From NCBI GenBank assembly GCA_002392385.1, contig DGGX01000170.1:873-21199 (forward strand): a stretch of 20,327 bases of DNA, in the 5' to 3' direction. Each line of letters starts with the position of its first letter. The first letter of the stretch is position 1. The position numbers were made by a program, and so were the translations under genes. This document shows, in pieces, positions 1 through 7,233 of the stretch. The notes under the pieces are model-generated. The model saw only the letters and a list, made by a program, of their open reading frames with translations. It had not been told where the DNA came from and did no database searches. The DNA is from Lachnospiraceae bacterium UBA3863. Lineage in GTDB: Bacteria > Bacillota > Clostridia > Lachnospirales > Lachnospiraceae.

Positions 1-554
1 TGGGCCACACCGTGGATAACTACGGCATGTATTCCGCTGAGGACGAGGCCCAGCTGACCTATGTGCAGTGCGGCCTGCTGGCCTCCCTTCTGCTCAACAC
101 CGGCGCTGCGGATTATGTCGTTACCGGCTGCGGAACCGGAGAAGGCGCCATGCTGGCCTGCAATGTTTTCCCGAATGTGCTCTGCGGTCATGTGGAGGAT
201 GTGGAGGATGCCTACATGTTTGCCCAGATCAACGACGGCAACGCTGTCTCTTTCCCCTTTGCCAAGGGCTTCGGCTGGGGCGCCGAACTGAATCTCGAAT
301 ATACGTTTGAAAAGCTCTTCGGCTTCGGCAGCGGAAATGGTTATCCGCCCGAGCGGGTTGTTCCGGAGCAGCGCAACAAGAAGATCCTCGACGGTGTCCG
401 CGCGACGGCTTTCCGCCCGCTCGCAGACATCCTTCGCGAACTGGACCGCGACCTCGTGAAAGGCGCTCTCTCCGGCGAGCACTTCGACGAGTACTTCTTC
501 GCCGACTGCAAGAACGCGGCCATCGCCGACCTGGTGAAGGAACTCAAGGCCTGA
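1..554 (+). CDS. RpiB/LacA/LacB-family sugar(-phosphate) isomerase, 5' partial
   Basis: The reading frame is open from base 3 to a TGA at 552-554 (183 residues), so the true start lies before the window. The visible part begins GHTVDNYGMYS and contains VVTGCGTGEGAM, the Cys-containing CGTG-x-G phosphate/active-site loop of RpiB-type isomerases, followed by the family's N-D-x-N-A-V element (INDGNAVSF). These enzymes interconvert aldose and ketose (phosphates) in the cytoplasm. In pectin and glycosaminoglycan loci of Firmicutes, RpiB-like proteins (DhuI type) can isomerise 4-deoxy-L-threo-5-hexosulose uronate, the same step as KduI. That role is inference here; ribose-5-phosphate or another sugar is also possible. 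The C-terminal tail of about 70 residues is longer than in minimal RpiB. A strong terminator follows 18 bases after the stop. Family assignment is good; the substrate is unknown. Confidence 0.8.
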   Translation, partial: GHTVDNYGMYSAEDEAQLTYVQCGLLASLLLNTGAADYVVTGCGTGEGAMLACNVFPNVLCGHVEDVEDAYMFAQINDGNAVSFPFAKGFGWGAELNLEYTFEKLFGFGSGNGYPPERVVPEQRNKKILDGVRATAFRPLADILRELDRDLVKGALSGEHFDEYFFADCKNAAIADLVKELKA

Positions 555-572
555 TATTTACAATAACTTGCC

Positions 573-600
573 AAGGGCTGTCGCGTGCGACAGCCCTTTT
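573..600 (+). terminator. Rho-independent terminator of the RpiB-family gene
   Basis: An 11-bp perfect stem (AAGGGCTGTCG at 573-583 with CGACAGCCCTT at 588-598) closes a CGTG tetraloop and runs into a TTTT tract at 597-600. It starts 18 bases after the stop codon at 554. Confidence 0.9.
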
Positions 601-671
601 AATATGCTCAAGGAATGGTAACGCCGGGAGGTTACCGCTGCTTTTTTGATATTCTCGAGTCGATTCCTGAC

Positions 672-723
672 TCCGCCGGTCTCGTGGTTGTGTAGGGTAT
701 TACACGACCTCGTCACCGGCGGA
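672..723. repeat. 52-nt imperfect palindrome / long hairpin in the convergent gap
   Basis: TCCGCCGGT at 672-680 is exactly complementary to ACCGGCGGA at 715-723. Inside, GTGTA (690-694) pairs with TACAC (701-705), and CGTGG (683-687) pairs with CCTCG (708-712) apart from one mismatch. There is no T-tract on either side, so it is not a standard intrinsic terminator. It lies between two convergent genes that each have their own terminator. Function unknown; it could be a palindromic repeat unit or a structured RNA. Confidence 0.6.
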
Positions 724-750
724 TTTACTTGATATGTCCACTTCCCAACC

Positions 751-784
751 AAAAACTGCGGCACCGGTCCATCCCCGGTGCCGC
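751..784 (-). terminator. Rho-independent terminator of the GH28 operon
   Basis: Read on the minus strand, a 10-bp perfect stem (plus-strand arms GCGGCACCGG at 758-767 and CCGGTGCCGC at 775-784) is followed by G-T-TTTTT (plus-strand AAAAA at 751-755). It begins about 30 bases after the GH28 stop codon. Confidence 0.9.
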
Positions 785-813
785 GGCACTTGCAAGTCGT
801 CTTCCCGCACTTA

Positions 814-2436
814 TTAGTCTGCGGTCATGGTTTTTCTTTTCTTGAGGTAGCGGAGTTTCTCTGTCTCGATCTTCTCGACGTCTGTCAGCTGCGGCTCTGT
901 GTCGGCGGCGCCGGCCACCTGGACTCTGCGCAGGATGACTTCCTTGACGTTCTTCAGGTAGAAGCTCTTTCCGGTCATCTCTTCCAGGCCGTCCATCATG
1001 AGGGGGCTCTGGGGCTCTCTGCGGCTGGGCGGCAGGAAGCTGATGAGCACGTCTTCCATCTCGATGCGCTCCACGGGCTGCTCGGGCAGGCCGTAAACGC
1101 AGACGCCGGAAGCGTCGGCGTCGTAGCAGCGGACGCGGCGGATGGCGATGCTGCCCACTCTGGGGGTCCGCTCGTCCACAGGTCTGGCGTTCTGGTCCTG
1201 CACGTAGGTGCTGTGGCCGTCAGGATCGCAGAAATAGAACATGTTGACGGTGACGGGCATGTGGACGCCTTCCATCCGGATGTTCTCGAATACCAGGTCT
1301 GTCAGGACGGACCGGTTGCCGCGGCCTCTGCGGGTCTTGATCCGCAGGCCTCTGTCGGTGCCGGAGAAGACGCAGCGGCTGACATGTACGCCGATGACGC
1401 CGCCGGATATCTCGCTGCCGATCGTCACGGACCCGTGGCCTCTCTCCAGGAGGCAGTTGCGGATCTCGACGTTGCGGGTGGGCTTGTAGTGGGCCCAGGC
1501 CATGTAGTACTTGCCGCTCTTTATGGCGATGCAGTCATCGCCCACGGAGATCCTGGTCCCCAGCAGCGTCACGTTGGTGCAGCTCTCGGGATCGAAGCCG
1601 TCGGTGTTGGGGGAGTCGGAGGGGTTGGTGATGGTCAGGTCCACGAAGCGGAGGTTCTCGCTGTAGAAGGGGTGGACTGTCCAGCTGGGCGAGTTGCGGA
1701 CCGTCAGGTTCTGCAAGCGGATATTTCTGCATCTGCAGAGGTAGACGGTGTTGGGTCTCCAGGCGATGCGCTTTACGCGCTCATTGGTCCACCAGTCGCT
1801 GTGCAGGGCGCCGCCGTCCAGGACGCCGGGGCCGATGATGTCCACATCCTCCACGCCGATGCCCGTGATCAGGGAGGCGAAGCAGTCCAGGGGGTTGCCC
1901 TCCCAGGTGCCCAGGGGGTATTCGCTGTTCTCGTCGGTGCCGGGTGTCATTCCCGGAAGGACGGGATACTCGTGTCTGTCGGGCAGGCCCAGCAGGACCG
2001 CATCCTCTCCCAGCCACAGGGTCATGTGGCTCTTGAGGAAAAGGGGCGCCGTCAGGTAGGTGCCGGCGGGGACATAGACGGTCCCGTTCTCGGGGCAGGC
2101 CATGATGGCTGCCTGGAGGGCGGCGGTGTCTCTGGTCTTGCCGTCACCGGCAGCGCCGAACCGGGTCACGTCCAGGAGGAAGCTCTCTTTCAGTGTCCGG
2201 AAGGTCAGGGAGAAGGGCTGGGCCGCCTCCTCTTCCTGCTCGTCGGGGCCGATCACCTGTACCGTATAGGAGGTGTCCGGCGCAAGGCCGGTCAGCGTGA
2301 ATACGTTGTGCGTTGTGGAAAGGACTTGTCGGCCGTTCAGGATGACTGTGTACGGCTTCTGTGCTTCATAACAGCACCTTGTCTCCATCTCCAGGCTTAC
2401 ACTGCGATTGAAGATATCTGTTATCGAAAAATGCAC
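814..2436 (-). CDS. GH28 family polygalacturonase, cytoplasmic
   Basis: A 540-residue protein that hydrolyses alpha-1,4 galacturonosyl linkages (or the galacturonosyl-rhamnose linkage of rhamnogalacturonan). Residues about 10-82 look like a fibronectin-III-type domain ending in a typical PDTSYTVQV strand; the right-handed beta-helix follows from about residue 88 (VTRFGAAGDG). All four GH28 signatures are present: NTDGFD (277-282), GDD (299-301), GHG (333-335) and RIK (365-367), so the three catalytic Asp residues are intact. No signal peptide is visible, which suggests it acts on imported oligosaccharides, probably as an exo-enzyme (inference). It starts at GTG 2434-2436 with an AGAGG ribosome site about 8 bases upstream. 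It is the last gene of the block, 18 bases after GH105, and has tandem stops (TAATAA). Exact specificity cannot be read from sequence. Confidence 0.92.
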   Translation of the reverse strand: MHFSITDIFNRSVSLEMETRCCYEAQKPYTVILNGRQVLSTTHNVFTLTGLAPDTSYTVQVIGPDEQEEEAAQPFSLTFRTLKESFLLDVTRFGAAGDGKTRDTAALQAAIMACPENGTVYVPAGTYLTAPLFLKSHMTLWLGEDAVLLGLPDRHEYPVLPGMTPGTDENSEYPLGTWEGNPLDCFASLITGIGVEDVDIIGPGVLDGGALHSDWWTNERVKRIAWRPNTVYLCRCRNIRLQNLTVRNSPSWTVHPFYSENLRFVDLTITNPSDSPNTDGFDPESCTNVTLLGTRISVGDDCIAIKSGKYYMAWAHYKPTRNVEIRNCLLERGHGSVTIGSEISGGVIGVHVSRCVFSGTDRGLRIKTRRGRGNRSVLTDLVFENIRMEGVHMPVTVNMFYFCDPDGHSTYVQDQNARPVDERTPRVGSIAIRRVRCYDADASGVCVYGLPEQPVERIEMEDVLISFLPPSRREPQSPLMMDGLEEMTGKSFYLKNVKEVILRRVQVAGAADTEPQLTDVEKIETEKLRYLKKRKTMTAD

Positions 2437-2454
2437 GTCGGACCTCTCTTTCTC

Positions 2455-3609
2455 TCACTTGGGCAGGGCAGGCTTTCTGAGCAGCTCTGTGTAGGCCAGG
2501 ATGAAAGGCGCCGTCCCCTTGGCTTCGTTCTGCACTACGGGTTCGCTGTAGTAATAGGCTGTGGAGCCGTCGCGGTGCTGGGGGCCGCCGAGGCCGGCCA
2601 CCAGGCAGATGCCGCCCAGGCCCAGCGTCCCGTCTTCGTTCTCGATCAGATACCGGTCGATGATGCCCTGCAGGGCACGCTCTCCCATCTCCGCGAACCG
2701 ATAGGGCAGGTAACCGAGTCTGGCGCCCTTGAGCAGGGCGTAGGCGATCAGGGCGGTACCGGAGGTCTCGGGATAGTTGCCCTCTTCTCCGATCCTGTCC
2801 ACCACCTGCCAGAACATGCCGCTCTCGTCCTGATAGGGGATCAGTGCCTCCGCCAGATCCCGCAGCATCTTCTGCAGGTATCTGCGCTCGTAGTAGAGGG
2901 ACTCGTCCATCACCGCGGAGGTCTCCACCAGGGAACAGGAGAACCAGCCGAGTGCCCGCAGCCAGAAGTTGGGGCTGCAGCCGGTCTCGGGGTCCGCCCA
3001 GTACATCTGGCGGCTCTCGTCGTAGCCGTGGTAGTAGAGGCCGGTCCTGGGATCCTTGAGGAGCTTCTCCACGTTCACGAACTGGCTGAAGCTGTCCTCG
3101 CAGAGGGCCATGGCGTCATACCGCGTTTCATACTGCATATAGAAGGGCTGCGCCATATACAGGCCGTCCAGCCAGACCTGCCAGGGATAGATGTCCTTGT
3201 GCCAGAAGTTCCCCGCGTGGGTCCTGGGCATGATGTCCAGCTGTCTGCGCACGGTCTCGATGGCGCGGCGATACTTTTCTTTTCCGGTGAGGTCATACAG
3301 GGTGAACAGATTTCTCGCCGCGTTGATGTTGTCCAGGTTTTTCTCCTGGGCGTCATAGGTGCGGATGGAACCGTCTTCCTGCACGAACCAGTCCACGAAG
3401 CGATCGGCGAAATCCAGATACTTTCTGTTCTCCGTCATCTCATACAGCGACAGCAGCGCCGTGATCATGCAGCCGTCGATATAGTTCCATTTGTTGGGCT
3501 TTCCGCTGCGGATCATCTCCACGTTCCACATGGGTGACTCCGCCGAGGACTGATCGACCAGATAGTCGATATAAGCATGAATCCTGCTACGGATCTTCTC
3601 ATCTACCAT
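2455..3609 (-). CDS. GH105 unsaturated rhamnogalacturonyl hydrolase (YteR/RhiN-like)
   Basis: A 384-residue (alpha/alpha)6-barrel enzyme that removes the unsaturated galacturonosyl residue left by rhamnogalacturonan lyases. Residues that I recall as functional in Bacillus YteR recur at a constant offset of five: Asp93, His137, Trp146, Asp148 (WLDGLYMA, the general acid/base), His194, Arg218 and Trp222. Length fits the family (about 370-390). I chose ATG 3607-3609: AAAGGTGAG lies 7 bases ahead of it, whereas the in-frame GTG three codons upstream (3616-3618) sits inside that ribosome site. No signal peptide is visible, so it is cytoplasmic. The unsaturated sugar product rearranges to 5-keto-4-deoxyuronate, the substrate of KduI encoded in this window. 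It is co-transcribed with GH28 downstream. Confidence 0.92.
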   Translation of the reverse strand: MVDEKIRSRIHAYIDYLVDQSSAESPMWNVEMIRSGKPNKWNYIDGCMITALLSLYEMTENRKYLDFADRFVDWFVQEDGSIRTYDAQEKNLDNINAARNLFTLYDLTGKEKYRRAIETVRRQLDIMPRTHAGNFWHKDIYPWQVWLDGLYMAQPFYMQYETRYDAMALCEDSFSQFVNVEKLLKDPRTGLYYHGYDESRQMYWADPETGCSPNFWLRALGWFSCSLVETSAVMDESLYYERRYLQKMLRDLAEALIPYQDESGMFWQVVDRIGEEGNYPETSGTALIAYALLKGARLGYLPYRFAEMGERALQGIIDRYLIENEDGTLGLGGICLVAGLGGPQHRDGSTAYYYSEPVVQNEAKGTAPFILAYTELLRKPALPK

Positions 3610-3658
3610 TGTTCTCACCTTTCTGTATCAGAGAGGTTTATTGCACCGGACGGCCCGG

Positions 3659-4303
3659 TCAGGCCGCTTCTTCATATTTTCTGAACAGTCCATTATACAT
3701 CCTGGCGCGCAGATAGCCAGGGCCTGTGAAGCAGAAGGCCAGGAAAATGGGTACAACGGGATAGCCGCCGGCCATGAGGAAGGCCGGGGACACGAACATG
3801 AGGAGGCCCTGGGCCAGGGTCCTCAGGGTCAGCATGCCGAACACCGACATGGAATAGGCCGTTTTGACGGTCCCGCCGATGGTGTTGCGGTATCTGGAAA
3901 GCACGGGAAAAATATACAGGGAGATCAGATAGACCACGATGATTACGGCGTACAGAAGGATGATGACTATGCCGGGGAACTGGTCTCCCTGCATCCGGAT
4001 GATCCGCCAGTCGACGAAAAGGAACCCGTACAGGGCCAGCATGCCTGCCCACAGGATCGTTGCCTGCCGGAAGTTGTCCTTAAAGGCCCGGAAGAAGGTC
4101 TGGACGATATAGGTCTCCTCTCCCCGCACGATCTTGGTCAGCACGAAATGCATGCCCGTAAAGGCCGCGCCAGCTGTGATGACCGGAATGCACATGAGCA
4201 GTGTCACGAGGTTCAGGATCAGCAGGTCGGCCATGACCCCCAGAAATCGCATAAGAGGGCTGTCCAGCTGCAGAAATCCCCATCCTCTGTTGCCTTCATT
4301 CAT
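3659..4303 (-). CDS. DUF624 (YesL-like) multi-pass membrane protein
   Basis: A 214-residue hydrophobic protein with about five predicted membrane segments (roughly residues 20-45, 80-97, 110-134, 153-173 and 177-195). Sequence style and length match DUF624/YesL, a family regularly encoded with LplB/LplC-type sugar ABC transporters and rhamnogalacturonan genes (the yes cluster of Bacillus). Its biochemical role is not established; a helper or regulatory role in carbohydrate uptake is often assumed. The motif D-S-P-L-M-R-F near residue 14 resembles the family's N-terminus. AGGAG lies 6 bases before the ATG. It sits 19 bases after the CE12 gene and 49 bases before GH105, so it is probably part of one transcript. 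Confidence 0.8.
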   Translation of the reverse strand: MNEGNRGWGFLQLDSPLMRFLGVMADLLILNLVTLLMCIPVITAGAAFTGMHFVLTKIVRGEETYIVQTFFRAFKDNFRQATILWAGMLALYGFLFVDWRIIRMQGDQFPGIVIILLYAVIIVVYLISLYIFPVLSRYRNTIGGTVKTAYSMSVFGMLTLRTLAQGLLMFVSPAFLMAGGYPVVPIFLAFCFTGPGYLRARMYNGLFRKYEEAA

Positions 4304-4322
4304 ATCTGTCTCCTGTCCTCTC

Positions 4323-5096
4323 TCAGTCTTCTGTTTCCGCTGCGAAGGCCGCCTCCAGAGCTGCCTCCGTCATCTGTCCTGTTCCCGCGCGGTCCGTCAC
4401 CATGTAGGGGTCCGCCGCCGGGTCCCCGTCGTCGTCCGTGGTCTCCGCGCGGCGGGATACCAGCAGGTCCGCGTAGGGCTCTCCCAGGGCGAGCAGGCCG
4501 TCCGCGATGAATCCGGCGAAGGCCACCGCTCCCTCCATCATCAGATGGGAGTTGTCCTTGGGATATACATAGAGCCTGCGGGAGGCGTAATCGCCCAGAG
4601 ACGCCAGCCAGGCTTCCGACCTGGCGGTCAGGTCGATACAGGGCACTCCCTCTTCCCGGGCTGTCCGGCGGACAGCTTCCGGATAGGCCCCGTGACTGCC
4701 GGGGATGAAATGGCCCTTTTCGTCGAAATTGCGCCTGGCCAGAGGTGTGATCAGGACAGGCAGGGCCTGGTGTCTGCGGGCTGTCTCGATGAACCGCCTC
4801 AGATTGTCCGGAAACGCGGTATCGGGGTCCGCGTATCGGGCGGGGTCGCTCTTCTTCTCGTCGTTGTGGCCGAACTGGATGAAGAGGTAGTCGCCCGGTT
4901 CCAGAAAGCGGTCGATCTGGTCGAGCCGCCCCTGATCGATGAAGGAACGTGTGCTCCTGCCGTTGATGGCGTAGCTGCGCAGCCACACATCATCCTTGAG
5001 GTAGAGCAGGAGGCCCTGCGAGAGGCCTGTCTGCGGCCAGCAGGCGATCTTATTGAATGTCACCGTGCTGTCGCCGGCATAAATGATTCTTTTCAT
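4323..5096 (-). CDS. Rhamnogalacturonan acetylesterase (CE12, RhgT/YesT-like SGNH hydrolase)
   Basis: A 257-residue esterase that removes acetyl groups from rhamnogalacturonan-derived oligosaccharides. SGNH blocks are all visible: GDST with nucleophile Ser10, NGRST with Asn45-Gly46, FGHND with Gly76, His77 and Asn78, and DNSH with Asp181 and His184. I start at ATG 5094-5096 (MKRIIYAGDS), because family members begin right before the GDS block and AAGGA lies 6 bases upstream; an in-frame ATG 16 codons earlier adds an unlikely extension that overlaps the terminator hairpin. The last 45 residues form an acidic tail outside the SGNH fold. No signal peptide, so the enzyme is cytoplasmic. It follows the transporter genes behind a hairpin, so expression may depend on read-through or an unseen promoter. 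Confidence 0.9.
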   Translation of the reverse strand: MKRIIYAGDSTVTFNKIACWPQTGLSQGLLLYLKDDVWLRSYAINGRSTRSFIDQGRLDQIDRFLEPGDYLFIQFGHNDEKKSDPARYADPDTAFPDNLRRFIETARRHQALPVLITPLARRNFDEKGHFIPGSHGAYPEAVRRTAREEGVPCIDLTARSEAWLASLGDYASRRLYVYPKDNSHLMMEGAVAFAGFIADGLLALGEPYADLLVSRRAETTDDDGDPAADPYMVTDRAGTGQMTEAALEAAFAAETED

Positions 5097-5143
5097 GTCT
5101 GTCCTTATAAAACTGTCTGCTGCGCCTGTCTGACTGTAAAACA

Positions 5144-5191
5144 ACAGCCGGCATGCCGGCGTGTTCTCACACGCGCCGCCATACCGGCTGT
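5144..5191 (-). terminator. Terminator-like hairpin after the permease genes
   Basis: Arms ACAGCCGG (5144-5151) and CCGGCTGT (5184-5191) flank a further imperfect GC-rich stem. On the minus strand the hairpin is followed by TTGTTTTA. It lies about 55 bases after the LplC-type permease stop and about 50 bases before the CE12 start. It may terminate fully or only partly, lowering expression of the downstream enzymes. Confidence 0.7.
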
Positions 5192-5246
5192 ACCGTTTAC
5201 GCGGCCTCCGCCTTGGAGTTTCTTATATTATCCTTACCGGGTTGAA

Positions 5247-6125
5247 TTACTCCTTGACAGCACCGACATTCACGCCGGTGACGAAGTACTGCTGCAGGAA
5301 CGGATACGCGACCATGAAGGGCAGGATCGCGCACACGATGGATGCGTAGTACAGGGTGTTCTGAGAGACCTTGTAAGCTGTGGTAGGCGTATCACCGTCC
5401 ATGATCATGACACGGAGCATGTACTGGAAGTTGACCTGGGTCGGGTTGGTGATGTAGATCTGCACCGTGCTGTAGTCGTTCCACACGGTGACCGCGAACA
5501 TCAGACCGACAGATGCCAGAGCCGCCTTGGACAGCGGGAGGACGACCTTGTAGAAGATCTGCATGGGCGAGCAGCCGTCCAGCTTCGCTGCTTCATACAG
5601 GGAGCCGGGGATGCCCTCGAAGAAGTTCTTCATAAGGACCAGGTTGTAAACGTTCATGCCGTGCTTGACGACCAGGATCCACATGCTGTCCACCAGGTGC
5701 AGCTGCTTCATGACCAGGTATTCCGGGATCATACCGCCGGAGAAGATCATGGTGATCAGCAGGAAGTAGGACATGGCATTGCGTCCGGGCATCTCATACT
5801 GGTTCAGAACATATCCGCCGAGGGTGGACATGATCAGACCGACCAGGGTGCCGAGAACGGTGGTGATCACGGAGTTGATGAAGGGACGGGCCAGCTTGGC
5901 CGTCTGCATGATGGTCAGATAGCCGGCGAAGGTCGGCTCGCTGGGCCACAGCCGGAACTGGTATACGCCGACCGCGTTGAAGCTGTCCACGATGACCTTC
6001 CAGATCGGGATGATCACGATGAGCGCGATGATGGCAAAAACGATGTAGTTGACAACATCAAATACCTTGATGCCGTTTTTCTTGTGGAGCTTGGGCTCCG
6101 CCGCTTTCTTCTGATTGTCTGCCAT
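5247..6125 (-). CDS. Carbohydrate ABC transporter permease, LplC/YtcP type
   Basis: A 292-residue inner-membrane permease of the MalG-like (CUT1) class with about six membrane segments, the first at roughly residues 24-45. The EAA loop that contacts the ATPase is at about 177-198 (EAAKLDG...LPLSK). I chose ATG 6123-6125 (MADNQKK) because AAGGGGG lies about 7 bases upstream; the frame stays open 25 codons further but that extension falls inside the preceding permease gene. It is 11 bases downstream of the partner permease. Together with the binding protein it should import pectin-derived oligosaccharides; that substrate is inferred from the neighbours. No ATP-binding subunit is encoded nearby, as is common where a shared MsmX/UgpC-type ATPase serves several importers. 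Confidence 0.92.
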   Translation of the reverse strand: MADNQKKAAEPKLHKKNGIKVFDVVNYIVFAIIALIVIIPIWKVIVDSFNAVGVYQFRLWPSEPTFAGYLTIMQTAKLARPFINSVITTVLGTLVGLIMSTLGGYVLNQYEMPGRNAMSYFLLITMIFSGGMIPEYLVMKQLHLVDSMWILVVKHGMNVYNLVLMKNFFEGIPGSLYEAAKLDGCSPMQIFYKVVLPLSKAALASVGLMFAVTVWNDYSTVQIYITNPTQVNFQYMLRVMIMDGDTPTTAYKVSQNTLYYASIVCAILPFMVAYPFLQQYFVTGVNVGAVKE

Positions 6126-6136
6126 AGTGCACCCCC

Positions 6137-7081
6137 TTAAATAATTCCGCGTCCGCGGACTCTCTTGGATGCCTCGTTGCTGAGCAGCATCAGAATGCAT
6201 CCGACGATGGACTTAAACAGACCGACAGCCGTCGTGTAGCCATAGTCCGGGATCGCCGTAAGGAATGTCTTGCGGTACACGTATGTGGAGATAACGTCGG
6301 AGACTTCCAGAACACGGGTGTTGTACAGAACGAAGACCGGTTCGAAAATGTTCAGAACCTTGGCCAGGTTCAGGATCAGCACGATGATGATGGTATTGGC
6401 CAGAGAGGGCAGGGTGATGTACCAGATCTTCTGCAGTCTCGTCGCGCCGTCAATATCCGCCGCCTCGTACTGATCCGGGCTGATGCCCGCCAGCGTGGCA
6501 AAGAAGATAACCGTGCCCCAGCCTGTCTCCTTCCAGAGGTTGATGATCTGGAAGATGGGCTGCCACATGGCCTTGTTGTGCAGGAAGTCGATGCTCTTCT
6601 CGATCATGCCCCAGCTCTTGAGGGTCTCATTGATGAAGCCCGTGGAGGAAGGGGACAGGAACAGCGTGAAGATAGCCGCGACCACCGCGTAGGACATGAA
6701 GTGAGGCAGGTAAATGATCGTCTGAATGAACTTCTTGCAGAACATGTTGGCCATCTCGTTCAGGAAGATCGAGATGATGACCGCCACGAAGGTGTTCAGC
6801 AGGAGCTTTACAATAGAGATAACCAGTGTGTTCTTAAAGGCCAGCCAGAATTCCTTCTGTCCGAACATGTCTTGGAAGTGCTTCAGTCCGACCCAGGTCA
6901 TGTTGCCCAGCTTGTAGCTGTAGAAGGAATAACGGATGCCGAGCATCGGCCAGTAGTAGATGATCAGGACAAAGAGAAAAACAGGCAGGAACATCAGATA
7001 GAAGCCTCTGTTGTTCCAGATTCTGAGTTTCAAGGGTTTCTTGCGGACCGGAACAGCCGCGCTCTTATTATCTTTGCTCAT
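6137..7081 (-). CDS. Carbohydrate ABC transporter permease, LplB type
   Basis: A 314-residue MalF-like permease of the LplB class. A basic N-terminus (RKKPLKLRIWNNRGFY) precedes membrane segment 1 at about residues 27-46 (FYLMFLPVFLFVLIIYYWPM); the EAA loop is at about 206-225 (EAADIDGATRLQKIWYITLP). AAGGA lies 9 bases before ATG 7079-7081. It follows the binding-protein gene after a 152-base gap that holds a strong stem-loop, and it is 11 bases ahead of the LplC-type gene. It pairs with that protein to form the membrane channel. The oligosaccharide substrate is inferred from context. Confidence 0.92.
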   Translation of the reverse strand: MSKDNKSAAVPVRKKPLKLRIWNNRGFYLMFLPVFLFVLIIYYWPMLGIRYSFYSYKLGNMTWVGLKHFQDMFGQKEFWLAFKNTLVISIVKLLLNTFVAVIISIFLNEMANMFCKKFIQTIIYLPHFMSYAVVAAIFTLFLSPSSTGFINETLKSWGMIEKSIDFLHNKAMWQPIFQIINLWKETGWGTVIFFATLAGISPDQYEAADIDGATRLQKIWYITLPSLANTIIIVLILNLAKVLNIFEPVFVLYNTRVLEVSDVISTYVYRKTFLTAIPDYGYTTAVGLFKSIVGCILMLLSNEASKRVRGRGII

Positions 7082-7148
7082 GAAATTGCGTCCTTTCGGA
7101 AATCGAAGGTAAGAATATCTCCCCCATAAGATTCTGTTTCATGGCCGT

Positions 7149-7194
7149 TCCCCGTCTCCGCGGCAGGCCCATGGACCTGCCGGCGGAGCGGGAA
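7149..7194 (-). other. Stem-loop between binding-protein and permease genes
   Basis: Plus-strand arms starting TTCCCCGTCTCCGCGGCAGG (7149-7168) and CCTGCCGGCGGAGCGGGAA (7176-7194) pair with few mismatches. The minus-strand downstream flank has no T-tract. Such hairpins behind a binding-protein gene typically protect its mRNA or partly attenuate transcription, giving more binding protein than permease; this role is inference. Confidence 0.7.
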
Positions 7195-7233
7195 TCTGTC
7201 GTTACTTTCGGTTTTCAGTCAGGGAACCGCCGA

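Noticed and set aside
618..647. GGTAAC/GTTACC inverted repeat followed by TTTTTT as a second terminator for the RpiB-family gene.
   Set aside because: The T-run is separated from the short 6-bp stem by several bases, and a strong terminator already ends 20 bases earlier.
778..3537. A 919-codon open frame on the plus strand opposite GH28 and GH105.
   Set aside because: It mirrors two genes with clear catalytic motifs, has low-complexity Ala/Gly/Val/His-rich translation, and no ribosome site. Open antisense frames are expected in GC-rich coding DNA.
4134..6140. A 668-codon plus-strand frame across CE12 and the LplC-type permease.
   Set aside because: It spans two real genes and an intergenic terminator hairpin and has no family-like motif.
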